Below are positions 21,410-32,496 of a stretch of 64,000 nt of DNA, piece after piece. The stretch comes from Sclerotiophoma versabilis (Eukaryota > Ascomycota > Dothideomycetes > Pleosporales > Didymellaceae), in assembly GCA_012274445.1 (NCBI GenBank), contig JAAROD010000093.1, positions 2,108,001 through 2,172,000 of the forward strand. The letters are read 5' to 3'. Below the pieces are notes generated by a model that ran no database searches, was not told the origin of the DNA, and saw only the letters and a program-made list of their open reading frames with translations. Positions within the stretch are counted from its first letter, which is position 1, and every line of letters begins with the position of its first letter. The position numbers were made by a program, and so were the translations under genes.

Positions 21410-22059
21410 TGTTAGCGATGTGAGTGGATGAGTACGGTGCGAAGCCTACGACGCCCCGCCCATTTGCTATGTGCACGTGGCTCATGCAGGACCACCTTTA
21501 CTATGGACAAATAGATGAACGACAATAAAATAAAAACGATGAATCCATGCGCCGATCGGGTATAGCATCTAGGCGAGCTGTACGTGTCCCTTGCTCTAAA
21601 TACCTTGAGATCCATACTATCCTTATAAGCTTGTGAAAGCCGCGTTAAGTTGCCATATAGATCTCGACCTGATGAAAGAGTGGGTGGATACCATAACGAT
21701 GGTTATTCATTGATTGAGTTTTATGATGCATCCAAAAACCCTAAGATGCGGTGAGCCTGCACAGTACTGATATACTGCTTTGTCTACCTTTAGTGTTTCT
21801 GATTGTACTTGAGAGTATGAATCGTCGAAGTGCTCATATGCTTCAATATTGCTTCGACGAGCACTCCACTGTGAACAACATCTGCTCGCCAATTGCAGGG
21901 AACACAAACACATCGTCTTTCTGGCACGATGTATACTACATTGTGATAAAAGATTCGACAGCTTACAATACACAAAAACGTAGTGAATAAGAAGTCCCCC
22001 CTCCCTTTTTCTCTCTTTTCTTTCTTTCTTTTTTTTATATTACCGAACCCGTTCTGAAG
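21410..22059. other. Intergenic; contains a pyrimidine tract
   Basis: No gene seen. A plus-strand C/T-rich run (about 21997-22036) precedes the decayed segment that follows. Confidence 0.4.
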
Positions 22060-22960
22060 TCACAATTCGCTTATGGACGTTTTGTTCTCGCGACTGGAGT
22101 ATTGGGAGAGACTTTGTCCAAGCTGTTAAGAAAGCTGAACGAGCTAAACGCAATACGATACCTGTATATGCATTGGACCAAGTTGAAATCTTTCACTCGA
22201 CGCATCCAAATTGGCTACCACGTACAAAATCTTCACGCTCGACAGATACTGTTGATCTCAATTAGACTATAAACAATGACTGAATCAAGAGCTTGAGAAG
22301 TTTGTCGACCTACTCGGGAAACTCACAACTGCATACTTTATTACCGTGGATGCCTTGATTTAAGCCTCTTCTAGATCCAAAAAGTCTAAGAGAGGAATGC
22401 TGACGAACAATTGCTCACAATTCTCGGTTTGAAGGAGGCACTCAACGAAAAACATCTGCTACTTGTTCAGTAGGCCACGGAAGGACAATTCTGCCGTGAG
22501 GAGATGGAAAGAGACACACCCAAGAAGCATGAGGCTGACAAACCAGGCAACTGGTAAGTAATAAGATTGTGAAGTAAACACAGCATCAAACTAACAGGTC
22601 TCCTTGATGCAAACGAAGAGTTCGGAATGGCGGCTTGCTTCTTACTAAAAACCTCGTGCAAGCCACAACATCTTGACGAAGCTGTTTTGCGCGTCAGAAA
22701 ACACGACAGAGATATTTGCTTTACATAACCAAAGAAGGAGATCGGTGGAAACATATTGAGCACATTTACATAGATTTGCAAAAACCAAGTTCTGGGGAGC
22801 TCATCAGCAAGAACGAAGATTTTAGAAAGTGGTTTAACAGCTACAGACGTCCGAGGATAGCTGATCGCGGAAAATTCGCTAAAAAGACTGAAGGGGTCGT
22901 GAAATGAATCGAGTTGGGGCGGACGAAGAAGGATACGATAAAGAAGAGTTCGAAATCAAC
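22060..22960 (+). pseudogene. Decayed coding sequence of unknown family
   Basis: Plus-strand fragments in shifting frames look protein-like: LWTFCSRDWSIGRDFVQAVK, then AERAKRNTIPVYALDQVEIF, then HSTHPNWLPRT; later LTGLLDANEEFGMAACFLLK, and SSGELISKNEDFRKWFNSYR. A well-formed intron lies between them (GTAAGTAATAAG at about 22554 to CTAACAG at 22598), but many stops interrupt all frames. This suggests a former spliced gene now eroded. I cannot name the family. Confidence 0.3.
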
Positions 22961-23392
22961 AACTGCTAGGAGCAGCTAAGTAGCTTAGCAGAGACATAGT
23001 ACTAATGAAAACAAGGACAAGAGGCGAGAAGCGAAGGAGTGAAAGTTTGACACAGCGCGTATCTAGCCTGTCCCATATGTATTGGTTTTTTGCGTCAAAG
23101 AGTGTGTAACAACGACAAACGGTGAAGATGTGCTGAAGCCGACAAGCCTTGAGAGAGATAGACTTGGTTTTCAGGAGCCATGATAATGTCGCGCTGTGCT
23201 GGATGGCCAGAATCGAGCCAAGCTAGACTCTTCGAAGATGCGGGCGCTCGAACTGCGGCCGCGGAGAGGTCAGGAGGAAGGCGCAAATGTAGCGTGGCAA
23301 GCAAGATGCATGAACGAGAAGCAGCAATGGCTGACGGCATGGGAAATTTGCTTATCTTGCTAGATGATGAGCAGATGAAGCAGGGTCGAGGT
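22961..23392. other. Intergenic, no supported gene
   Basis: Open frames on both strands overlap each other here without domain support. Confidence 0.35.
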
Positions 23393-23578
23393 CTAGTACT
23401 GGTGGAGTTTGTACGCTTGGCAGGCGGAGAGGTGCCTGGCACGGGCCTCCCGAGGTCGTTCATCCCGCATTTCTTCCCCGGTTGCCAAGATCTTCCAAGA
23501 CGGTCGATCTTCGCTCTTCACGTCTGGATAATCTGGGGTGTGATTGTTCCACCACTCAACACCATTTTTCTCAGCCAT
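23393..23578 (-). CDS. Possible small protein (61 residues), divergent from the pectate lyase
   Basis: A minus-strand frame from ATG 23578 reads MAEKNGVEWWNNHTPDYPDV then KSEDRPSWKILATGEE. The Trp-rich hydrophilic start looks like a genuine N-terminus, but the C-terminal part is weak. A longer minus-strand frame overlaps it, so an intron joining the two is possible. Unknown function; listed because it begins 305 bases from the divergently transcribed pectate lyase and could share its promoter. Confidence 0.22.
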   Translation of the reverse strand: MAEKNGVEWWNNHTPDYPDVKSEDRPSWKILATGEEMRDERPREARARHLSACQAYKLHQY

Positions 23579-23882
23579 TGTGCATCTTCATCTCGTTGCT
23601 TGATGCCACCATCCGGCTTGTCAGACTGTCAACGACGAGATGCAGGTCTGTAGCAACGACATCGACTACATGTGCGGACATGCAGCCTCTTTCTCCCTGG
23701 TCTGTCAGCGCCACGGCTCGGAAGAATTGCAATTGAACCATGAAGGCGTTCCAACGACCTGGTTTGAAGATGTTGTCATTCTGGGGTAAAATTAAGACTA
23801 TAAGTACCATGCTCAACAGTCCAGATTTTGAGTAGCCAGAGGTTCTTCGGTCCTTCTCCTATCTGCTCTCGCCTCGGTCAAG

Positions 23883-25041
23883 ATGAAGCTCTCAATCATC
23901 TCCATTCTTTCGCTTGCTTTTGTGGCAACGGCTGCCCCTTCAGGAGCCGACTACAGCCTGGTCGGATTCGCCAAAGATAACCCGATTGGGCCGACTACTG
24001 GCGGCGCTGGCAAGAAAAGCCAGACTGTTACAGTCTCTTCAGTTCAGGCCCTCATCTCTGCCGTCGCTGGTACAGAGCCGAAGATCATCTACGCTAAGGG
24101 TAATTTCAACCTGACTTCTCGCCTTCGACCTGGCAGCAACAAGGTATGTGAATGTTATAGAAAGGCGTTCTGCATGTTCTGACTTATCCAAAGTCAATCA
24201 TTGGCGTTGGAAAGGGAGCCGAGATCACTGGCGCAGGTATTTCGATCGTCAATGCGACCAACGTAATCCTCCGTAACTTTGCTATCCGCAAGATCGTCGA
24301 CAACGACGGCATCACTATTCAGAATAGCACTCGCATTTGGATCGATCACAACGGTAAAGCCACTCAATCTCAATCTGAAGATCATCTGCTGACAAAAAAT
24401 CAGAATTTAGCTCCGAGATCTCTGTTGCGATTGGCCCTGACTATTACGATGGACAGCTGGACATCGTCCGAGCCTCAGATTGGATTACCGTCTCTTGGAA
24501 CTACTTCCATGACCATTGGAAGAGTTCCCTGATTGGTAACAGTGATGCGTTCAGAAACATCGACTCTGGCCACCTTCACGTCACGTACCACCACAACTAC
24601 TGGAGAAACTCTGGCACCCGCGGTCCCGCTGGCCGCTTCGGTCACCAGCACATCTATAACAACTTGTACCAAGATTTCTTGTACCAAGCTATTCACAGCC
24701 GAAGTGACAACCAGGTTCTCGTCGAGGGCAATGTCTTCACTGGTAACACAAGGGAGGCATTGAGCACGTATGGTCTTGTCATCCCTGAAGACAGCCCCAA
24801 CACCAGCCCTGATGGTGATTTTGAGATTGACGGATTTGCCAACCTTGGTGCAAGTAAGTATTCTCACTCTTAAGGAATGTGATCATACGCTAATATTACT
24901 GCAGAGAACGACTTCGGCAAGGCCGGCGTCAACATCACCCAAGTCGGCAACTTCACGAACGCCCCTTACAAGTACAAGCTCACCAAGCTCAAGGACGTCA
25001 CAAAGGTCGTTAAGAAGGGTGCCGGTATCGGAAAGATCTAG
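23883..25041 (+). CDS. Secreted pectate lyase, polysaccharide lyase family 1
   Basis: Cleaves de-esterified pectin (polygalacturonate) by beta-elimination with Ca2+, outside the cell. Four exons (23883-24143, 24194-24353, 24404-24853, 24905-25041) give 335 residues. A signal peptide is clear (MKLSIISILSLAFVATAAPS). PL1 landmarks: the beta-helix coil VILRNFAIRKIVDNDGITIQ, the segment IWIDHN|EFSSEISVAIGPDYYDGQLD with Ca-binding Asp, DWITVSWNYFHDHWKSSLIG, the VTYHHNYW block, and the catalytic-Arg segment RGPAGRFGHQHIYNNLY. N-glycosylation sequons are present (NST, NIT). The size matches fungal PelA/PlyA-type enzymes. A TATA-like element (ctataagta, about 23799) lies about 80 bases upstream. It fits a plant-tissue-degrading life style. 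Confidence 0.95.
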
Positions 25042-26142
25042 ATGATCCCTCGTTGTCGAACGTAAAAGTTTGCATGCAGAGGAATTCGCCACATAAAATT
25101 CTGACCTGCGGTTGGCAGTTGCTTAGGTATGATTAGATCAATCACGTCCTAAAAGTCCTCATGCTCGAACTCTCTCTTCTCTGCATGAAATTGATATGCA
25201 GTTAATGCTGGTTATACTGTCATATATTTGAAGGATTGAAACACTAATATGACCTTTTTGAAGAGTCTCCATGCGTCGAGCAGCAAGATGACGAACCGCT
25301 AGTCGTTAGCGTATTGATTTCAGAGTCCGCCTAACCTCAAGTTTCAACCTTCGACCTCTGCGTCACGGATTTCAACATGGAGTACCACTCATTGCAAAAC
25401 AACAAATCCCATCTGCAACAAAACACTCTCATTCGAACTGCAGATGCATTCCTGATTGTTCACATCCCTTGAAACGCGTCTGAACGCGCATCCAAGCGCC
25501 GACCTGTCCGCTCATATGCTCGACAGCATGGTACGAATGGTTTCGTTCGCTCATTTGAGACCATTCGAGTCATCCCCATGGCTGAGAAATAGCAGAAGGA
25601 AACAGATCCTCCGCGAATAATTGACTTGCAATGCATCCGCGAAGGACAGTGAAGAAGCGTCGAGAGTAATCAACGAGCCTTAAGTTGCTCCAAGCGCTTG
25701 CATCGAAACCTGCTCGTCAGGATATACCTTCCATTATTGCATCTCTGAGGCCCCTAAATATCTTGTCGAGCCCTAATAAGCATTATCAGCAATTGCGTTT
25801 TACGTACTGTTACTCTTGATCTCAGCAACATAGGGCTTTGCTCAATAGGTGGAACAACCCGCATGCTTAGAACTGTACCTGACTGAAGAGCCAGATAGGT
25901 CTAATCACGCAAGATTACAGTGCCCTGATGGATAGGGTCGAATGCTCCAGGATTCTGCACATCGTCGTTGATACTTGGTTACATGGCTATCCTGCTTCTT
26001 AGATTCCAGGAAATTCGTATTCGCATGGTGCTGCACCATTACACACTTCCTAAAGCTTGACTAGCAACCGAATCGACTGCAGCCGGACTAATTACTTTGC
26101 ACGAGAAGATGGCAGCCTCCCTCTTTCCCCAGCCCATATGAC
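25042..26142. other. Intergenic between convergent genes
   Basis: No coding sequence recognised; it holds the 3' ends of the pectate lyase and the MFS transporter. Confidence 0.5.
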
Positions 26143-28482
26143 TCATCTTGCAGAATCGAGCTCCGATCGCAGATCAGCGTTTAGTTTTGCTGTCATCCAT
26201 TGTGAAAACTGTCCGCTCGATCGATACATCTTCTTCCAAGCTGGAGTGGGCGGAGCGACGAAATTTTCGTCATCTAGCCTGAGGGCGTCTTTCTGGGATG
26301 CGCGCCTCTGCTGGGCGCTCATACTTCCGACTGGACTTCCCTTACGACTTCTGTTCATCTCGAGATCTTGTGCGGCCACCCCCTTCGCTCTCCGCGGATC
26401 TTTCTTCACACTCCGCCACTCCATACCCAAAGCTGCCGGTACGGCTAAGCAAGCGACAAAAAGCACTGCAAAAAAGGTTCCCTTCGTTAAAGAGCGATTG
26501 TATGCTTCCAGAACTCTTTCTCGAAGTTCAGGAGCTACACTTCGCGTCAGATCGGTGGCTCCTGACCCCAGAACATGGCTTATGTCAACGCCTTCGATAT
26601 GCTGTAGGCCTTCAGAGAACTTCTTTATGTATAGGTTTTGGCCAACTGCAATGAAGACTGATCCACCGAGCGTTTGGCACAATGACAGCATGGCAGTGCC
26701 GATTGGGATATCACGCTTCTCCAAAATCACCTGCACTGCCAAATTGGCATGCTGCATCGAGAAGCCAACTCCAACACCCAAGACGATTAGGTAGCCGATC
26801 CAGTTAGAGCTTTCCGTGCTCCTGGTCAACGTGGTGATCAAACCAGTACCAGCTGCCATACAGCAAGATCCAATGATCATGAAAGGAGTGTAATATCCGA
26901 GACGCTGGATCAACCCGCCAGACAAAATTGAGGCAAATACTGTTGAGAGGACAAGTGGTAGAGAGTTGGCACCTGACTGGAAAGCGGACACTCCCTTGAT
27001 CGCTTGGAACCACAGCGGCATGTAAATCGACACCGTTAGCATTGTAGCGCCAACGCAAAACTGCGATGCACAGCCACATGCAATACTTCGCTGAAGAAGG
27101 ATGCGAGCAGGTACCGTCGCGGTGGTACTTCGAGTTACGTACTGCCAGACCACAAAGGCCGTGAACAAGGCTGCAAAGGTGGCGAGCAGAGCAATGAGTT
27201 GTGGTGAGTTCCATGCGTACCCAGTAGCGCCCCATTCCAAAGCCAGTAAGAGACAAGTGATTCCAGGAAGGAACAGGATTGTTCCAAGTGGATCCATTCG
27301 CTTCACTGTATCCTTCCAGCCTTTTGTTGGCGGTTTGCTCTCTTTCAACTTCAACAGGAACATGATGACCACGATTGTAACAGCGCCCAGCGGTATGTTG
27401 ATGTAGAAGCACCATCGCCACGTCAAGCCACTTTCGGTGAACGCACCGCCCAGCAATGGTCCTGTCACACTTGCGACGCCAAAACACGCACCAAACAATC
27501 CTTGCAGCAAAGGTCGTCTATGCAAGGGCACTGTGCTCAGCATTATGAGAATCGCTCCAGTAAATACCCCGCTACTCCCCAGACCCGCGACTGCTCTACC
27601 AACAATCAACATGATACTGCTCTGCGCTGCACCACAAACCGCGCTCCCGATCTCGAAGAGGAAGATGCCAGACAAAAAAACTGGCTTGGTTGGAAAGAAA
27701 GTGTATAAGCGACCGTATAGGAGGATGAAGCCGCAGGACGTAAGCATATAAGCCGAGCTATACCAGCCGATGTCCGTTATACTGTTGAATTGATTCGTAA
27801 TTGATGGAATTGCTGGTCCCAGTATTGTTCGGTCGAGCGCAACAAGAAATATCGATACGTACAGCGAGATCATGATCAACACTGTCTTTGCCAGGGAAGG
27901 GTATACTTGCACGCCATCGCTTCCGGGATACCGCGGCGGCCCTTCTTTTTGGTACGCGTTCGGGCTTTCGACTTCATCTTGAGCAGAGTGCACTTCTCGC
28001 AGATGACTTGCTCTGGCCTTTGTCGTTGGTGTCAACAGGCTGATGACAGATTCTGTGGCACCGGTCTGCTGTGCGCTCCCATGCCTTGATGGCCATGAAA
28101 AGTTTTCGTAGTCGCTTCCTGCCGGACTTGAGGACATAGAGTTTATATTTCCTTGTTCAGTGCGAAACATGACCAAGCGTGGCAGCTCGATGGTGTTTGG
28201 GTCGCTGCTACGTAAACGAGGGCTTGTATCGTTCAGAGCTGGCTTCTTTAAATCCATTGGGCCTGAAAAAGTGCTTCGGCTGGGTCGCTGTGAGGTTCTT
28301 GGGACGTATGCTGTTTTGCATTTACATTCTAATGCGGCAACAGTTGTTCCAGAAGCACTGATACTGTGCGCTTTTTGTTTTCGGTGTTCTTTGACAGCCG
28401 TTCGATTGACGGGAGCGTAGTACTCTATCAATGTCCCGGCTGTCGGAGAACGGGGCGATGCTCGTATAGAGGGCGCTGACAT
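26143..28482 (-). CDS. MFS drug:H+ antiporter (DHA2/14-TM type)
   Basis: Single-exon frame of 779 codons encoding a plasma-membrane exporter of the fungal 14-helix major facilitator group (aflatoxin-efflux and multidrug type). A long hydrophilic N-tail of about 195 residues precedes TM1 (TVLIMISLYVSIFLVALD). Signature LDRTILGPAIPSITNQF at TM1 and GRLYTFFPTKPVFL after TM2 match the DHA2 motifs; GPLLGGAFT is the antiporter motif C. The C-terminal tail is charged. The first ATG (28482) is used because its context is better; ATGs at residues 76, 105 and 116 are alternatives, and a start at 28137 would give a 664-residue protein with a usual-length tail. There is no biosynthetic cluster beside it, so its substrate is open (toxic compounds or self-made metabolites). 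Confidence 0.9.
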   Translation of the reverse strand: MSAPSIRASPRSPTAGTLIEYYAPVNRTAVKEHRKQKAHSISASGTTVAALECKCKTAYVPRTSQRPSRSTFSGPMDLKKPALNDTSPRLRSSDPNTIELPRLVMFRTEQGNINSMSSSPAGSDYENFSWPSRHGSAQQTGATESVISLLTPTTKARASHLREVHSAQDEVESPNAYQKEGPPRYPGSDGVQVYPSLAKTVLIMISLYVSIFLVALDRTILGPAIPSITNQFNSITDIGWYSSAYMLTSCGFILLYGRLYTFFPTKPVFLSGIFLFEIGSAVCGAAQSSIMLIVGRAVAGLGSSGVFTGAILIMLSTVPLHRRPLLQGLFGACFGVASVTGPLLGGAFTESGLTWRWCFYINIPLGAVTIVVIMFLLKLKESKPPTKGWKDTVKRMDPLGTILFLPGITCLLLALEWGATGYAWNSPQLIALLATFAALFTAFVVWQYVTRSTTATVPARILLQRSIACGCASQFCVGATMLTVSIYMPLWFQAIKGVSAFQSGANSLPLVLSTVFASILSGGLIQRLGYYTPFMIIGSCCMAAGTGLITTLTRSTESSNWIGYLIVLGVGVGFSMQHANLAVQVILEKRDIPIGTAMLSLCQTLGGSVFIAVGQNLYIKKFSEGLQHIEGVDISHVLGSGATDLTRSVAPELRERVLEAYNRSLTKGTFFAVLFVACLAVPAALGMEWRSVKKDPRRAKGVAAQDLEMNRSRKGSPVGSMSAQQRRASQKDALRLDDENFVAPPTPAWKKMYRSSGQFSQWMTAKLNADLRSELDSAR

Positions 28483-31373
28483 TGCGGGCCTTGTGGCTTA
28501 CTGCCTTGGCTTTGATATATTTGCGCTTTGCTCTACGGACAATGCGGTCTTGGATGCAGCGAGGACAATATTGGGGAGACACGAACAAGAAGGAATAAGC
28601 AGATTCGACATCAAGACTGCCTCACTCACCAAAAGCAACACCATCTTGCACAACCACACTACCTAGCAACATTTCATCTTCATCTCGCAGCAATCCGCCA
28701 ACATGATTCTCTCAGCTAAGCATTCAAGTGAAACAACATCGATCATCGCACTAAATGCATGTGGTCATCTGGCTCCCTGCGCCGGTTCGCACTTTCCTGG
28801 TGTGCGGGTATGCACGTCAGCCGGCGCTTACCTGGGGATCCGAAGATGGATGCGCCTTCGGGACGTACAACATCTGCGATAGAGAACCAAATAATGAGAC
28901 CTACTATATACCTGATAAAAGAGCCAGCGGAAAAGAAGGGCATGCGTGGCGAAAATGAAGATGCTGATGCCACCAGATTATCGAGTGAGTTGATTAAGTT
29001 AGAAAAGACAGGGACTGTTTACAAGATGCACCCCGCACCAGAAGAACTAGTATCTACGGCTCCGCTTTTTCACTTCTACGGCGCAACCTCATATACTTAC
29101 AAGTACTTACACTGCCTCATTCAACCGAGCGCCTCAGAAATTGGGCAAGGCCATGCATTCGCAAGCAACCGTTACGCCTAAAGCTCGAGCTCTGACAGTC
29201 TACCAAGAGGCATCGGTCCCTTAATTTGGCTTTCTTGGTCTGCCTTCAAAGCTGGAAGCGGTCTGCAGATAGTAGTGGACCCTGAAGCTGGCTCCGCTAC
29301 CGAATGTTTTGGCTTTATCATGCTAGAGACGCGGAGCAATAGCAAATCCTCTGGTTGCGGTAATTGGGCGCGAGCTCCGTGCTCTTGACTTCAGCACCAT
29401 TACGGCATTGCTGCACTACGCAAATGCTCAAAAACTGTAACAGAATTTTCGATCTAGCGTGGCATTTCAACTGATGTACCACCATTTGGGCCAAGCTATC
29501 TAAGAACAAGATGTATCATACGCCCACTGAAACACCACTAATTTGGGTGCTGTTATAGATGACCTACGCGTCAGGTCGAGAGTGTCGTGAACTCTAGTTA
29601 CTTGAGACAGCATTAGCATATAGGAGAGCGGAGAAGCTCAAAGTGTGCAGGGTTGAGATGTTCGTAACATGCAACCCAAGATTATGTGGTTTCAGAGCCC
29701 AAAACGCAGGGCTTCAATGTCAATGAGAACTGTAGATGATGACGTGGATGTCTCAGTGTCCTGAGAACGATATGGAGGTGACGAATTCCAAAAAGGAAAA
29801 CTTGGACGAAGTCCACGTAAGGTCTAAGCAGAAGATCTTTAGTGTCACTTTACTAATTGCAGCAGTCTTAGGGGCTATGGCGTGTTGTGCAAATAGAGCT
29901 CACTCATAGCTACAAACAGTGTAAGTTGGAATTCTATAACAATGAGAAAAGACGCTATGTAAAGCCGATCGATTTGATAATCATGCACGCAACGTCCAAA
30001 CGAGGCCTTGGAGCATTTAGCCAAGAGGTATTCAGAACTCAGAACACTACTTAAATATCCTAAATGCGAACAGTGAAGTTATATGCTTAGAAATTGCGCA
30101 TTTGACCAAAGGACTTTGGGGAGGAGGGGGGGAGGGGGGTTTCAAGAAATCGTAGCACGCTTCGAAAAGCAAGAATTAGCTGTCTCGGTCTTTGAGAAGG
30201 AACTGACGGCCGTCAAGTACTGCCTTCTAGATCTTGTGCTCAAAAATCATAACTAGAAGGTATTTCGATATAATGTGAGGTTTTGTTCTAGCGAGACTGG
30301 GATTCTCAGCTTTCAGACGTTTGGGTCCGATTTCACGTATGAGAATCACAAGATGCTCTGATGTTTCAAACCACCACTCGAAACTCTAACATCCACACAT
30401 GTTATAGCCTGGAAATTTGCAGCATGTAGTGCGGTAATGGTCGACGGTGGTTCTCCGTGAAGAGGCATACTATGCATGCACTTGAAAGACATTTTCGAAC
30501 GCACCAAACTCGGGGATCTCTACAGCCATCACAATTTGGATGGGGAGTGTGTCTGGTTTTTTCATATGTGCCGGGTTATTGCCCGCAGCTCTCATGCCAC
30601 CTTGCTGGTACTCTTGCTCAATGATATGTTCTGTTTCATCACGGAAGGCCTTTCCTAATATGGTTACTGGAGATTTTATGGAACTGGCTTGAATATGAGG
30701 CATCAAGTGCTCCCAAATACTAGATCTCATGCTTACAGATTCGTAATGCTTTGCAAACAGTATTATGGGAATGCCGACTCGCTTTCCTTCCAGCCTAATC
30801 TACCTGAGCTGGTGTATCATCATTCTTCGAAGACTCCTGAGTGCAGATAAACCAAGTGTCTCGTGTCTCCTCAGGGCACACATAAGTTCACGAGGTGCTG
30901 AAGTGCTCCTAGCTTACCTTTGGTACCAACTATAGGGCGAGTTGGTCTGTGGGCCTCACAGCGATTTGGAACTAAAAGGTGGAAGCTTTCGACAGCACAA
31001 AATAGCCATGATTAGAGCTGAACATGCATTGTAGCCACCAAGGTGTCTCCAAGATATCATATCGTTCCTGTTCTGCGACTCGAAGCCTCCCTTCGTGAAA
31101 TGGAGATAGCGCAAGTAAATCTAGATGAAAACCAGTGTTGGCTTTCGACTTGAGATTTTAGCGAGGTCATCGTAAGATCTTAGTCCTCTAGATTTTAGAT
31201 TATGTGCCGATTGCTGGTCTCGTCACATCACAAGAATGGGGATGGTGAGATAACTTGCATCACAAAGACTCTTAAGAAGCTGGCCAATGTTCGGAAAGGT
31301 GTGTAAAGTCATGCCGAAGTATGAAGATGTCATCGGAAACAATGTAGTACATTCATGCATGTAATTTGCAAGG
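28483..31373. other. 2.9-kb gene-poor region
   Basis: No supported gene on either strand. A G-rich tract lies at about 30118-30140. Around 29740-29920 short fragments look faintly coding but have stops in all frames. It probably contains decayed repeat sequence. Confidence 0.45.
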
Positions 31374-32496
31374 TCATGATGTGCCATCTGGTTTCTTCGC
31401 ATCCACATCTTTGGTTTCGTCTGACAGGGCATCAATCTCCTTGGCCTTCGCTGCTGTCAACGCCTGCTTGGAGACCTCTTCCGTCTCTTCTCCATCCTCC
31501 TCAATCTTACTCAGCCTGCCGTCCTTCTGTCTCTCCGGCCTCTGCAAGGCCGCAAGCTCAACCTCTTCGACCTGTACTTGCTTGCCATCCTCAAGTCCCT
31601 TACTCATCTCGAGGTCAGCGTCATTTGTATAGAAATACTCGATATGAGACCCCGGCTTTCCGCCAACGATAAGTGCCCAGACTGAAAGGCCAGCAACAAC
31701 CAGAGCAACGAGAAAGAATGGCACCATGATCGCGCGCCCGGCTACTTCGATCTCACATTGTGCCCGGTAGTCCGCTCGTGCCTCGCCCACGCCCTTCGCA
31801 TTCATAAGCTCGCAGGTCCAAGTCTCAAGGTCGAAAGTGCCGGAGTCGTAGCGGTAGTATCTGTAGCCAGATGGCGATACTGCGTTGGGCTCCTTGGGCA
31901 TCAGGTCGTACTTGAAATGCGATGACGCTTTATGCGATACAGACATGGCGATGAGAGCAGTAAGAACTAGAATGGCGTTGATGGTGTGCAAAACCATAGC
32001 ATTGCGGCGGAAGGCGCGTGTCTGGGTCTGTTGAGTTGTCAGCTCATGGTATTTTGTCGATAGTAGAGGGTAGACGCACTCGTCTGCCAACTTTCCAGTC
32101 CCAAGCAACAAAGCCCATATGTGCCATACTCAGCAGTATGTTGAGCATTGCTACTACTAGAACGAGCTTTTCAGGGACACGGAAGAGATTGTAAGGGAGT
32201 GCCGCCACCAGATGATCTCCTTCAGGCTCGCCCTGCATCTCATCATTCACAAGGTAGAATCCCATCTCGGCGTTGGACTCGATGAAGCTGTAGCTGTATG
32301 CTTGGAGGGCGAGAGCAGGGATAGACAAAGATAGAAGAAGTGTAAGCGATACGACTGAGATCAGCCGCATTAAGTGGTACTGGCGATTGTCATTGTAGGG
32401 AGGAGGGTGGGCGGTCGAAGACACATTGTTGCGTGGCTTGAAGATCGTTGGGAGTTTGCCGGCAAATGCCTGGATTCGAGGCGTAATGTTGTTCAT
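31374..32496 (-). CDS. Four-helix integral membrane protein of unknown function
   Basis: Two exons (32496-32080 and 32027-31374; intron 52 nt with GTGCGT donor and CAACAG acceptor) give 356 residues. Four membrane segments are visible: MRLISVVSLTLLLSLSIPAL, then LVLVVAMLNILLSMAHMGFV, then LHTINAILVLTALIAMSV, and MVPFFLVALVVAGLSVWALI. Between TM1-2 and TM3-4 are loops with acidic and Cys residues (TWTCELMNAKG...AQCEIE, a likely disulfide). The C-terminal ~80 residues are cytosolic, very acidic and Glu/Lys-rich. The topology (short N-tail, 4 TM, long C-tail) resembles MARVEL/tetraspan or SUR7-like proteins, but I see no diagnostic motif. It stands alone between long intergenic gaps. Confidence 0.8.

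Noticed and set aside
30117..30141. G-rich tract as a possible quadruplex control element
   Set aside because: It lies in gene-poor sequence kilobases from any gene; no supporting context.
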